Source: Gonium pectorale
Lineage: Eukaryota > Chlorophyta > Chlorophyceae > Chlamydomonadales > Volvocaceae
Assembly: GCA_001584585.1 (NCBI GenBank)
Contig: LSYV01000054.1
Span: forward strand, 224,190-288,189
Length of the DNA: 64,000 bases
Reading direction: 5' to 3'
The position numbers and the translations under genes are program-made. Shown here piece after piece: positions 23,801 to 34,700 of the stretch. The first letter of the stretch is position 1. Each line of letters begins with the position of its first letter. The notes below the pieces were generated by a model. It ran no database searches and was not told the DNA's origin. It was given only the letters and a program-made list of their open reading frames with translations.

Positions 23801-25203
23801 AGCAGGATACGCTGTACTCGTTGGATGCGCTGCCGCCGGCGCTGCAGGCGTTTCGCGGGCGCACCCGCGCGCTCCCCTCCGCGCCCGCGGCGGCGCCGTC
23901 GCCGCCGACTGTGCGGAGTCCGTTGCCGGCGCCAGCTGGGCGGTCCGACCGGCGGGCCTACTCGCACACGGCGTCGGGATACGCGGCGATCCCGGCAGGG
24001 GGGCAGCCCGGCCCCGGGGTTAGGGCTGGGAGGAAGAGTGGGGGCGACTCGTTGCCGGGCTCTGGCTGCTCTCGTGGCAACAGCGCTGTCCTCGAGGCTT
24101 GGGGCAGCAGTGTAGTCGCCGGCGGGGGGCCTGCGGGCGGCAGCGGCGCCGGTGGCGCTGGGCGCCGCGACGCTGGCGGCGAGGCGGCGAGAGCCCTTGG
24201 CCGCGGCAGCTTGCCGGCGGCGTCGTCGGCCACAGGCGGGCCTATGCGATCAATGCACAGCGCGGGCAGCGACGGCCTCGTCATGGGCCGGGCGGACAGC
24301 GGGATCGAGGGCGCAGGCAGCGGCGGCGTGTGCGATGGCAGCTCGGGGGGGGCGCGGCGGCGGGGGCCCGTCAAGCGCGGATTCTCTCTTGCCACGCTCC
24401 TGCTCCTGAAGCGCCGTGGGGTCAACACGGACGCGTACGACGTCTCCAGCAGCCGCATTGAGCAGTCGTCGCCCGCGGTTGCGGCCCTGGCTTACAAGGT
24501 GCTGCCGCCGCGCCACGTCGAGGAGGCGCTGGCGGCGGCGGCCACCGCCGCCGCCGGCGGAACCCCGTCGCCGGCGCAGCGAAAGCCGGCGAACGCCGGC
24601 CCTGGCGTCGGCGTCGGCGGCAGGGCTCCCCGCGGCGCCGCGCAACAAGTGCCGCCGCGCCTGGGCCCCCAGAACTCGCCCGCGGCCGCGTCGGCGCCTC
24701 CGTCGACCGCGGACACGAGCCTGTTCAGTGACGACGCCATGCTGCCGGGACTGCCGGGGTGCACTGTCGGCGCGCCGCTAACTGCCGCCGCCGCAGCGGC
24801 AGACAGGCCCGGCGCAGTGGCCTTCCGCGCGGCGGCGCCCTCCATTTCCGCGTCCAGCGGGATCAGCTACACGCCCTCGTGCAGCACCGTTGCGCCGCCG
24901 CAGCTGGTACTGGCCGCCGCGGATGCGGCATCGGCGGCGTACGACAACCGGACGTCGTACGATGCCGGGTCCGAGACATCGTACACGCGGGCGCTGCGGG
25001 CGGCGGCAGACGCGCTGACCGCCGGCGCCGCCGGCGGGCGTGGCGCTCCCGGCGGAGGCGGGCGCGTCGGCCGCGGCTATGGCGGCGCCGACTCCTTTAC
25101 GTCCCCCGCCCGGAGCGACTCCAGCAGCACCAGCAGCGGTGTTAGCTACGTGCCCTCTTGCTCCACGGTCGCACCGCCCTTCGCACAACAGCGCTACGAG
25201 TAG
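16974..25203 (+). CDS. Flavin-containing monooxygenase-like protein with long disordered tail (1610 aa)
   Basis: Exons: 16974-17069, 17183-17255, 17386-18452, 18866-19036, 19495-19731, 20339-20420, 21015-21088, 21323-21463, 22102-22290, 22501-25203; total length is in frame. FMOs use FAD, NADPH and O2 to oxygenate N- or S-containing substrates. Visible motifs are the FAD loop VVGAGVAG (G14, G16, G19), an FMO fingerprint YRGLQVHSRDF (417-427; Tyr replaces the usual Phe, and HS and a final aromatic are kept), the NADPH loop VVGAGKTAAD (440-449), and LYATGY (600-605). The catalytic body ends near residue 750. Two features are unusual: a ~260-residue low-complexity insert (about 110-370, with a Cys-rich patch) inside exon 3, and an ~860-residue Ala/Ser/Gly/Pro tail in one 2.7-kb exon. 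Substrate unknown. Multi-family FMO-like enzymes such as Baeyer-Villiger oxygenases are the main alternative. Confidence 0.8.
20519..20665 (+). repeat. Dispersed repeat family A, longest copy (intronic)
   Basis: In intron 6 of the monooxygenase gene. It starts after a GT-rich edge with a TTAAAACGCATACGACGAGC block, continues with GTAAGCGCGAAAGTG and TGTAGGACCCAGC, and ends with GTCGAAGGGGTGATGTCCCT through ACCGTAGCCCCCGATG. The head recurs at 20800 and 47752, the tail at 53950. Confidence 0.65.
20800..20876 (+). repeat. Dispersed repeat family A, head-only copy with (GT)n
   Basis: A (GT)n microsatellite of about 16 dinucleotides followed by TTGAATAGGAAAACGCATAC and GACGAGCGTAAGCGC, then divergence. 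It lies 280 bases from the longest copy in the same intron. Confidence 0.6.
22026..22095 (+). repeat. (CCCCG)n microsatellite, about 14 units, at an intron 3' end
   Basis: A pure pentanucleotide array of ~70 bases directly upstream of the acceptor of monooxygenase exon 9 (22102). It takes the place of the polypyrimidine tract. Confidence 0.85.
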
Positions 25204-28017
25204 CGCCATGGCAGGCGTCCCTGCCACCGGAACAGCGGTTTGCAACCGGGAAGCGACGGGAGGCGCGTGCGCGTGAGCTGGATCGCGCCAGGCCTCCGCC
25301 GGTGGCATGGGAGGCGGGAGGCGGTGGTGGCCTAGGTGGCGACGGGCAAGGGCCGATGGCGAAGGAAGGGATGGCGGCTGAGGCGCTCGTGCGCCGGGGT
25401 CCTGCCTGGTTGCGCCGGCGCAGCAGCTTCGCGGGTGTGTAGCCTTCAATTTGTAGCCGGTCTTCAGTGTGGGCCATCCCAGCACGTCACGCGTGTGTAT
25501 GTGTGTATGTGTTGAAATGAAACGACGTGTACGTGTGTGTGCGTGTGTGGTGTTATATCTCCGGGCCGACGCTGGCCAGGGGCGCTACCCGCCCCAACGC
25601 AAGACCACCTCAACGCCGCGAGGCGAGGGGTGTGGGGGACCGCTGTTCCCCCTTGCTCAACCCAAAGGGACAGCCGGTGTGTGTGTGTGTGCCGGAGTTC
25701 GACAGGCGCTCCGGACGGCTGGCTTGTGATTGTCAGAACGCACTGTTCGTGGGCGTGTGTCGCAGCTTGCGCCTGTTCATGGTGGCGTCGTTTGCCGGCC
25801 GCACCGCGCGCGCCGGAGTGGGACAGGCAGCTCGCAGGATGCGGGATGCGGGGGTTGGGGTGGGGACGGTGCGAGAGGCCGGGGGCCTCGAGGCTGCGCA
25901 GGGGCGCACCCTTACCTCCCCCGTACGTGTCATAGGGTGATGGCCACCATGCCCGTAGTCTTCTCCAGCGTGTGTTGGCAGCGCCGAAACCCAATTGGCT
26001 GCTCAAAACTCCCTTGCAACATTCATGGTCACGTTTCTGTCCGGAAGGCCACATGTTCGTTGCGCTGTCTTCTTAGTGCGTTGTCTTAGAGATTGAGATT
26101 GAACAGGGCGTGTCGCGAACAACGCCATTTCGTGTTGGCATCGAGAAAGATACCGAATTTGGAGTGCTGAATCGTTAATCCTCCATGTGCGGCGGGCAGA
26201 CCTCTCCTTCTCAAATCTGGTGCTCGTCGCCCACCTTGCGGCTGTTGCACAACGGCAACGGTTGTCCCTCCTGTTGGTACCTTACGTGAACTCTACTCCC
26301 AAGCGCACACACGCGCGATTTCAGGCCATGCAAGTGCCCACAAGGATTGTTTCTATTGTTTGGTCTGCTGCAGGGCGGCTTGAACTGCTGGCGCGGCATT
26401 CCGCGTAGTCGAACGCAATGGTTGAAGTCGGGCCGAGATGCGCACGCGCTCTTCCCCTGTCCCGGTTGTACCGTGTTGTAGCTTACCGTTCTGCGCCGGA
26501 GGTCTGTGCCGGAGGTACTTTGTTTTGCTGGCTCAACATGTGGCGGTCACTGCACATCAGGAAACGCTACTTGTTTTCTTCTCTGCAAACTTGGATGTAC
26601 GGTATCAGCTGCTGCTGCTGCTGCTGTTGATGCGCCGCGGCTGTTTCCGCGGTGCCTGTGTGCCTACGTGCGGCTTCCCGAATCCTTAGCCGCAGTATGA
26701 CACACTGATTAGGCGGGCCTGCCGGCCGCATTCCTTGGCTGCCGTTCCCCAAGGATTCCGGAACGGGTCCTTTTGTGTCCTTCGCTTTCTGGTGGCCGGC
26801 GTTGGGTGGTCTGGGCGCGGTAGTGTGGGGTCTGGCCGATCACATGAGTATTCTCGACCATTTTAGCTTTGCTGGCGGCTTTGGCGGGCGCTTTGGGACC
26901 CCTTCGGTCGAGTGTAGGGCCCAATCTACGGCCTCTACTGGGGTCTGACATGGATGCACCCAGGCTGTGTCGATGGGTGCAAGCGTTCGCCACGCACCGA
27001 TGGACAGAGCAGCCAGCCGCGGACAGCAATCATAATCTTGGTCGAGAATCTTGCACTGAGTATGGATTGTATTAGACGGTTCAACCGCCTCTTATGTTAA
27101 GCTGCGGGCGTGAAGGTGGGCGTAGCTGTCCCTGAGACGGACCGAAGGCCAGCTCTTGAGCAGATTGACAGCCCTGCAAGATAGTGAGCGGATGGACCGG
27201 CCGGGTTGAACAGGTCCGTACGGCACAGGCGACGTCCCTAGGTGTGACCCGTGGGTCTTGCACTGTCACTAACAATCCATTTTCTTCACTTCCACTTGGG
27301 TACTTAGCAACGCGTGCCGTAACGGCCGCCTAGCAACATTTAGCAACTGCTAGGCAGACTAAACAGGCTGCTATCCTTGGGTCAGGCGCAACGGTCTCTC
27401 CGGCAGCTCCACTAGTGCACGACCAACGCAACAGCCCAACTTCTGCAGCGATCCAAAAGCGTACCCGCCTTACGCGTCTGCGAGTAAACTGCGGTACCGG
27501 TGATGGGAGCTGGCAGAGGCCGGCAGCCACTCGCGGCGATATCGCGGGGCTCGCAATGGAGTGACCCCAGACACTCGGAGTGCCGTGGCCGCCGGTGGGC
27601 GCACCAGGAGGCCGCACAAATGGGGCCACCCACCCACCCGAAACGGGTACGGAAAAGCACATGGAGATGGGCGAAAGAGCTACACGCAGTGCACTGGCGC
27701 TATGTGCCTTATGCTGTTCCCTGCCCCTCCGCCGCATGCTCAACGTGCAGCAAACCTAGTTCGGCAAGGACACACACACACACACATACACACCCTTATG
27801 TACGAGATCCCGCGCATGTACAGGTACAGATCCCTGCGGGGCATCATGGGACTCATAGATGCCGCGCTGCCGCCTGTGCAGCAGCGGAAAGTGCGGCACA
27901 AAAAAGCGGATTGGAGCACGGCCGGGACTGACTTGCAGGCGTGGCGGGCCGCGTGTGCCTGCGTGCCGACTAGCCGACTAGCCCGACTCGCCGTGCCAAC
28001 CCGCCGGTCCTGGCCGC
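25204..28017. other. Non-coding region between convergent monooxygenase and LysM genes
   Basis: Holds the 3' flanks of both genes. Seen in it are a degenerate family A head (25499-25545), a (GCT)n run near 26608-26629 and a (CA)n tract near 27771-27785. No exon chain, tRNA or conserved RNA could be supported; open frames are short and without motifs. Confidence 0.45.
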
Positions 28018-29942
28018 TCACGCGGAGCCCACGCTGCACGGCGGCACGTTGACGTGCTGCCCGGCTGCCACGTGGGCGACGCCCGGGTTGACGAGGCGCA
28101 GCCCCAGGCAGCTCGTGTAGTGCTCGCGGGCGAGGTCGCACAGCGCCGAGTCGGTCCCGGCGGCCACGCGCCTGCGAAGAGCAAACAGCAAACATCAAAC
28201 ATCACGAGTGGCGGCACGGGGTTGTGAAATATAGGGGGAGGCGGTTGACGAAGATGGGAGAACAGTAGGGGGGTTTCTCTTTTTTGTTGGCAGGGGGGGG
28301 AGGAGTTGTCGACCAGCGCCTGCCACCGACGCCGGCGACATCAGGCATACGGCGGACGAAAGGCGGTCGGCGCTTGGTGATAACGCGAGTCGCTGCCCGC
28401 CCAACGCGCACCCCAGGCTGCGTGGCGGCTATTTTCGCCTGTGTCCGTGTGCAACAATGGAAGGGCATGGATTTCTCACTCAACGCTTGTGCTTTGGCCA
28501 GTGCCACTACGCATCCTAGCCCTGTAAGTCCGTGTTCAACAATGGAAGGGCATGGATCCACCCAACGCCGCGCATTATTGGCCAGTGCTACAAACGCCAC
28601 TCAGCCTCCCGCACCTGCAGGTGAGTCCGCCGCGGGGCCCCGCCACAGGCGGGCGGGCGCCGCAGGAGGCCAGCACGTGCAGTCCCTCGCCGGTGACCAT
28701 GGGGCCGGTGACCGGAGGGGCACCGCCGTGCACCTCTGCGCCCGACAACAGACAGAGAGCCGCCGTACACGTGACGGCATGCCGTATCTGGGAGATCAGA
28801 CTATGCGTGAACTGCTCGACGGCAAGGTCGCCGTGAAGATGGCTGCGGGGCAGTGCAATTCGAGGCGCCGCTGCTGCCGTGCGCGATGCAGTGAGATGCA
28901 CCCACTGATCCACACGAGCGTCCGCCCACACCGAAAAGACGCAGCAAATACAGTCAGTCAAACTCACATGGAGACTTCAGCATACAGCACAGGTTCCCAA
29001 ACCCTTGTGCACTCACGGAGCTGGTGGCTGGCTTCGTCAGCGGGCCCAAACAGCGGGGGGGCCGAGGCGGAGGCCTTGGCGGCCGCCAGGCAGGCGGCGC
29101 CCTCGGGACTCAGGCCGAACTCGACGGCCACCCGCCCCGCCAGGCCCTTGGTTGCGCCTGCCGCCGGGGAGGGTGCAGGTGTTGGTGCACAGGACATAGG
29201 ACAGGTGCGAGTGGGGTGTAAGTATGGGAGACCCCACACTCGGGACACTGGCGACGTGCCTAGATGCACAGCATCCGCCCGGGCTACCATGAGTGGCGAT
29301 TGCGTAACGCAACTTGACATGCTCTGATCACGCGTCGCGATGATGGTGCGCACTCCCCCCCTGGATTGCCTCACCGGCGTCGCCCTGCGCCGCGGCCGTG
29401 AGCTCCTTGGCGTCCCACGGGTCGGTCGTTCCGCGCAGCCTGCGGCCCGTCAGCGACGCGGCGCGCGCGGCCGCATCAGCCTCAGCCTGGGAGCTCGAGA
29501 AGCTGACGCCGCCGCCGCCAGGACAGCCTGGACAGCCGGCGCCGAAGCAGCCGAAGCAGCCGCCACCGCCAAAGCTGGAGGCCTGGGAGGAGGCGTGCGC
29601 GTCCGCCTGGCTGCTGCTAAATCCGCCGCCGCCACCGTGTCCGAAGCTGGCCGACCTGGCGCTCGCGGCGGCGGCGGCCTCAGCGTCACTGGCTGATCCG
29701 CCGAAGCCGCCGAGGCTGGCGGACCGGGCGCGGGCGGCAGCGGCGACATCTGCCTCGGACACGGAGCCGCCGAATCCCGGATGGAAGCCACAGATTGGTC
29801 CGAAGCACTGGGACAGGCCGCGGCTGGAGGCGGAGCTGGGGCTGGGCGCGGCAATGAGGAGCAGCAGCAGACCGAGCGCCGTTGCGACAGCCATTGTTAC
29901 GGGCTTGCGCATGCAGCGTCGACGCATCGCCAGAATGTTCAT
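28018..29942 (-). CDS. Secreted LysM-domain protein (327 aa)
   Basis: Minus-strand exons 29375-29942, 29017-29157, 28615-28735 and 28018-28171 join in phase to a TGA. A basic N-terminus and a Leu/Ala core (about residues 16-40) form a signal peptide. Residues about 45-170 are a Gly/Ser/Ala repeat region in which ARSAS blocks alternate with Gly-rich, Cys-containing runs (GGGGCFGCFGAGCPGCPG). The last ~50 residues, starting RVAAGTDSALCDLA and ending GQHVNVPPC, match the spacing of a LysM domain, which binds GlcNAc-containing glycans such as chitin or peptidoglycan. Exon 3 was placed at the CAG giving QVHGGAPPVTG because other acceptors in that stretch hit stops. Function in wall or microbe-derived glycan binding is inferred. 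The next gene on this strand is another secreted protein. Confidence 0.6.
28443..28612. repeat. 85-bp imperfect tandem duplication in a LysM-gene intron
   Basis: The block starting GTCCGTGTGCAACAATGG at 28443 recurs at 28528 with a one-base change and weaker similarity after it (shared GGCCAGTGC). The second unit runs up to the splice donor of exon 3. Confidence 0.6.
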
Positions 29943-31703
29943 TAGTGGTTGGGCGGTCAGGGCTGTGTTGCTGAGCTGTTGTCGGGCTGCTCGGTGACGC
30001 GCCGAGCGTACGGGGCCTCCAGCAAGAGAGACGCCCTTCCTGTATTCTTGTGTTTGTGAATGAACGGGAGTGAGCGGCTCTCTGCCCTTTGAAGCTTATT
30101 GATGGGGATACGGATGGCTGACCCCAGCTTCCGGAGGATCCAAGTCGGCCAACCTTAACGCTTGGACGAGCGAGCTGTTCGACTTGAGACCATCTGACAA
30201 ACAGCGACCGACGAGGTGCCTAGATCTTTGGCTCGGTTGATCAAGCGACGAGACCGGATAAAGCCCAGACGTCCAAGGGTAAATGATCCGGACGGTCCTC
30301 GTAAGGCCCTTAAGTCCAGCCAGTTTCGGTAAAACAAAATCGGGCTCATGCCGCCCATGAGCGCGAAGGGAGGTGCGTGCACTGAACAGTGAACACGCGT
30401 GTGCACAGCAATGTGTATATCCCACAACGAAACGCGGCCTACGCTGCCAAACTGCGCAACATACGGTGTATCGCGGTGACCGGCAGCTTGCCGGGTGTTC
30501 GCCTTCGCCAGTACTTCAACGCGGCAATGGAACATCGCAAACCCCATACTAAAACAAAACCTGCATGCGCGATGCCGACTGCCCACAGCACCCAGCGCTA
30601 CCCGGTATCACGCGCTGCACCACAGTCCCCGCTGCAGCCACCACGCCGACGCACCCCGCGCCGTAAAACTGGATTGATGAATCTGCATTCCATGAATTGC
30701 GCCGCACACGGCGCATAGTCACACGCTGCCAGACAGACTCGACAGCCGCATCTGACAGAAAGCTTGAGCGTTGGACTTTGGGAAAACGAAATGCATTACC
30801 TTTGGCCTGGCCTCATCTGCAGCCCCTGTGCCCATCATACTGCCTAATAAAGTTTAGGAAGGGATCACACCTGTACCAGGTCGTGCTACCGTAGCCGTAC
30901 GCCGTGGCGGTCTCGCCTACCCGGGGTTTGAACACTCCGGTGTCCAGATCACCGGGGCACAGGGTGAAGCAGCGGGAGTGCCACAAGGCGCACGAAGCTA
31001 CCACCCGGCCAGGCAGAGCCGGAAACACCCACGGCCAAGTACGGGCCGGTCGGGCCTTGACCAGTCGTCAAACAATGGCCTGTGCGCCTCAGAACATCGA
31101 CCTGCGCTGCAGCGCCACAAGTCGGCACCAAATAAGCGGTCCGTGATCCCATGAATGTGAGCAGAGCGGTGTATGGCTTGCGGCACGTGTCGCAGTGCGG
31201 CGCAGTGATGAGATCCAGTGATGAAAAGTGCGGCTCAGCCACGTACCAGCCCGGAGCCGCCACACGTGCCCCCAACAGGCAGGGGACGTGAAGGGCCAGA
31301 ATGGCAGCAGCGGTCCGCTCACGGCCAGGCTTGCTCTGCGAATCCGCGTACGGTAATCCAATGATCCTGTGGACCTGGAACCGGGAGCTGCACACCGTGC
31401 GCCGTTAGCAGATCGCAGCATCGACTTCACCACCAGAACCCGCCTTATTGAAAACAATCGCAACTACAGATCGTTATTACGCAGCCGCGCAGATCCAGTC
31501 CTGCGGTGATGCGCTCCGTACTATGCCACTGTTGTGCCGATCAACGGTAGCTAAAGTCTTTCCATGTATCCGGTACCCCGTCGGGCGCCTGGGGCGACGG
31601 CTGCTTAGCGGCGGCTGCGAGGTTTTGGCCAGCAGGCTTGGTGGCCTTGGGATGGCGTGGTGGCGTGGGGCGGAGAGCCCGTCCAGGTTTCGGAGGAGGT
31701 AGG
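29943..31703. other. Spacer between LysM and giant secreted-protein genes
   Basis: No complete gene is supported. A minus-strand open frame (30949-31395) has a protein-like composition with several Cys (for example ITAPHCDTCRKPY), but no start, splice partners or known domain. The rest shows no feature. The promoter of the LysM gene and the 3' UTR of the giant gene must be here. Confidence 0.4.
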
Positions 31704-34700
31704 TCAAACGGGTGGCGGGCTAGGGGGCCCGGGCGACGGCGGCTTGGGTGACGGCGGCTTGGGCGACGGCGGCTTGGGTGACGGCGGCTTGGGCGACGGC
31801 GGCTTGGGTGACGGCGGCTTGGGTGATGGCGGCTTTGGTGACGGCGGCTTGGGCGACGGCGGCTTGGGCGACGGCGGCTTGGGCGACGGCGGCTTGGGTG
31901 ATGGCGGCTTTGGCGACGGCGGTTTGGGTGACGGCGGCTGAGGGCTTGGGGGCCTAGGCGACGGCGGCGCCGGCGGCCGTGGAGATGGCGGCCGCGGACT
32001 GGGCGGCCGCGGCGACGGTGGCTTTGGACTTGGTGGCTTTGGACTTGGTGGCGCCGGCGTGCTGCAGGCCCCTTGTTGCAGCTCGACGGGACAGGAGCGC
32101 GTTGTCTTGGGCGGCGGCACACCGGTGTCCGTGCACCAGCTCATCTCCACCGCCTCGGCTACAGCTGCACCCGCGAGGGCGCTGGCCGGCCGCGGCCAGG
32201 GGCTGCCGAGGGCGTTGCAGTCCGTTACGGGCTTGTTGTTGGACCAGGCCCAGTTGGTCCGGTCGGTGCGGTAGGTGCGGCAGCCGGTGACGGTGTCGAT
32301 GATGCAGGTGGGGTCGCCGGGCGAGGGGATGGAGGTGTTCCAGCCCGGGTACGTGGCGCAGAAGGGCCCGGTCACGGGCGGGGACAGGTCGGGCGGCGCG
32401 CTTCCGGCGGTGGTGGTGTTGACGCACGTCAGGCTGCGGGTCTGCTGCGGCGATGCGGGGGAGGCGCAGTTGCAGGCGCTCCAGGGTCCTGTTAGGGGCC
32501 GGGCAGGGGCGGCGGGCAGGCAGGGAGAGTGGGCGTGTGCCCGTGAAGGCCAGTGCATGGCACGGGGGCGCGGGGAGCGGGAGAGTGGACGGAGGGACAG
32601 CCTGTGCTGAGGAGGCCACGCACGCTATCTTGCCAAGTGTGAGCGCAGCCGCCGGGACAAGCGGCTGACTCTTAGGGCCATCCCTCCCCGCCAAATCTGT
32701 CACCAATGACAGATGGCTGCAATGCATTCGCAGCACACGAGGCGACGCGACGCGCGCTGCAGCACTGGGTCCGTTCCGCTTCCGCCTTCATTCCAACCCT
32801 GTCATCAGCCACTTGGCGCAGTGGCTGATGACAGGGTTAGAATGAAGGCGGACGTGGAACGGACCCAACGGCTCACACCGCCATTATCTGCGCCTGCGGG
32901 GCCGCTGCCCCATTGCCACGCACCCGCCACGTATGTGAACGGCGGCTGGATGTCGAACGGCTCCGAGTAGTTGGCGCTGAGCCCGTCGGTGATCCGCAGG
33001 AAAAAGCGCGGCAGCCGGCGGCCGTCGCTAGCACTGCCGGCGGCCGCCACAGCCGCCGCCAGGGCGGGGGACTCTGCCCCCGTGGGCACGCGCCAGCTCA
33101 GCCCGTTTGCCGGGGACAGCGCGGCGTTGGCAGCGAGGACCAGGAGAGCCTGCACGGGCCGGGGACAACTTAGTGAGCAACTTTCAAGCGCCGCAGGTAA
33201 CGCGGAACCGGCCTGGAGGAGCACGGAAGGCCGGCGCGCTCACCTGCCCCGCCGGCAGCTGCTGCCGGTCGGTGCTGCAGTCGGCCCCCGCCCACAGCGT
33301 GACGTTGAGGGGCCGGGAGGGCCCGTCCGGCCAGCCCACCGTGGCCCAGCGGGCGGTGTAGGTGCGGCCCTGCGGGGGGTCGGCGGGGTCAAGAGGATAT
33401 CCCACGTGTGGGAGCCAGGGTGGCGATCAACCCAACGAAGGCAGCATCCTCCGCGGTCGCGGTGGAGGGAAGGGGCAAGCGAAAATGGCGGGAGTTCTGG
33501 CGAGAGCGGGCCTTCCTCGGGCACTTGGCGCTGCCAAGAAGCGACACAGCGGCGCGCCATGCACGCTGCCGTATGACGGCCCTGGGTGGTCCCAAACGTA
33601 GCCATCCGCCTCGACTCCGACTCCAACTCCAGCACCGTAAGGAGGGCGTCAGCGCACGCGCGTGATGTCGCTGGCCGCGCAGGAGCGCACGACTGGCGGC
33701 CCCCCTACCCACCACAGGAGGCACGCGTCTCGCAGCCCCATGGGGATGGGATAAGACCACATCGGCGAGACAGGGGCAGAAGAATGGCGACAGAGGCATG
33801 AGAGACGCTAGAGTAGCACCAAGCACCGGCGCACTACACGGTGGGCCCCACCTGAATCAGCACCATCCCCGCCGCCGGCAACTCCACAGCAGGCGGCCCC
33901 AGCAGCAGCCCCTCCGCCAGCGCCACGCCGCCGCCCGCGCTGCCCGCCACGCCCGCAGCGGCACCGCCCTGCGCTGCCAGGTCCAGGCACGCGGGGCGCC
34001 GGCTGGCGGGCTGCGCTGCGTCCAGCCAGGACTGCAGCCCCGCGTACTTGGGCGCGTCGGACAGCGGCTGGCCCGTGTACTCCTGGGGAGGGGGCGGGGG
34101 GGCAGGGGGGTTGCTCAGTCCGTGGGCAGGCTGCGAGATGTGCGGCGGATTGGTGGTGAAGAAGGGAAAACGGGTCGCGCCGGACACCGAATCACATACG
34201 GAATAGACGAGCTAGCGGAAGGGGCGGGGCGGGGTAGCGCCGGAGCAGAACGAAGAGACAGCGGGGATTGGTCGCTCTGCAGGAGATGGCTACGCAGGGG
34301 CAGGCCATCGACATGGACACGCCTGAGCCACACTCACGGACGGAGGAGGGACAGCCCACGGGAGGGACAGCCCACGGGAGGGACAGCACACGGGAGGGAC
34401 AGCACACGCCAGAACAGAGCTATGGCAGCATTACATTCACTTGCACCCGACCGTGCACATTGTGGTCGGCAGATAGCAGGCGGGGAAAGGCATCTGTTAT
34501 AGCCGCATCCCCATCCCGCGTCGCCCCATCCCCCCCTACACACCCCCGTGCAGCCGCGGCGCCGGACGCACCTGCATCCCCCAGCTGCCGTACTTGCCGG
34601 CCAACGCCGTACTGACAAACTGCATCCAGGGCCGCCCCTCGCCCAGGACCCCCGCGCGCCGGAACGCGTCCAGGTAGGCGCCGTACAGGCGGGCCATGGC

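Larger units (their letters stand above)
31704..33369 (-). other. C-terminal region: beta-sandwich, TSP1-like segment and Ser-Pro-rich rod
   Basis: Residues about 2012-2389. [12 protein letters not shown] and [19 protein letters not shown] look like an all-beta extracellular domain. [10 protein letters not shown] with QTRSLTC resembles a thrombospondin type-1 motif, followed by Cys-rich sequence. The last ~110 residues repeat PPSPKPPSP units to the stop. Such SP runs are hydroxylated and glycosylated rods in extensin- and pherophorin-type algal wall proteins. Confidence 0.65.

Noticed and set aside
22403..25485. Long antisense and alternative frames over the monooxygenase tail exon
   Set aside because: They mirror the Ala/Gly codon bias of the sense frame, which continues in phase from the FMO exons and carries the repeated SCSTVAPP motif.
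28740..28960. Longer version of LysM-gene exon 3 (frame with HLHGDLAVEQF)
   Set aside because: The upstream acceptor gives the wrong phase with exon 2; the acceptor at 28736 joins in phase.
30915..30965. Possible tRNA (GTTCAAA-like T-loop on the minus strand)
   Set aside because: No matching acceptor, D and anticodon stems could be drawn around it.
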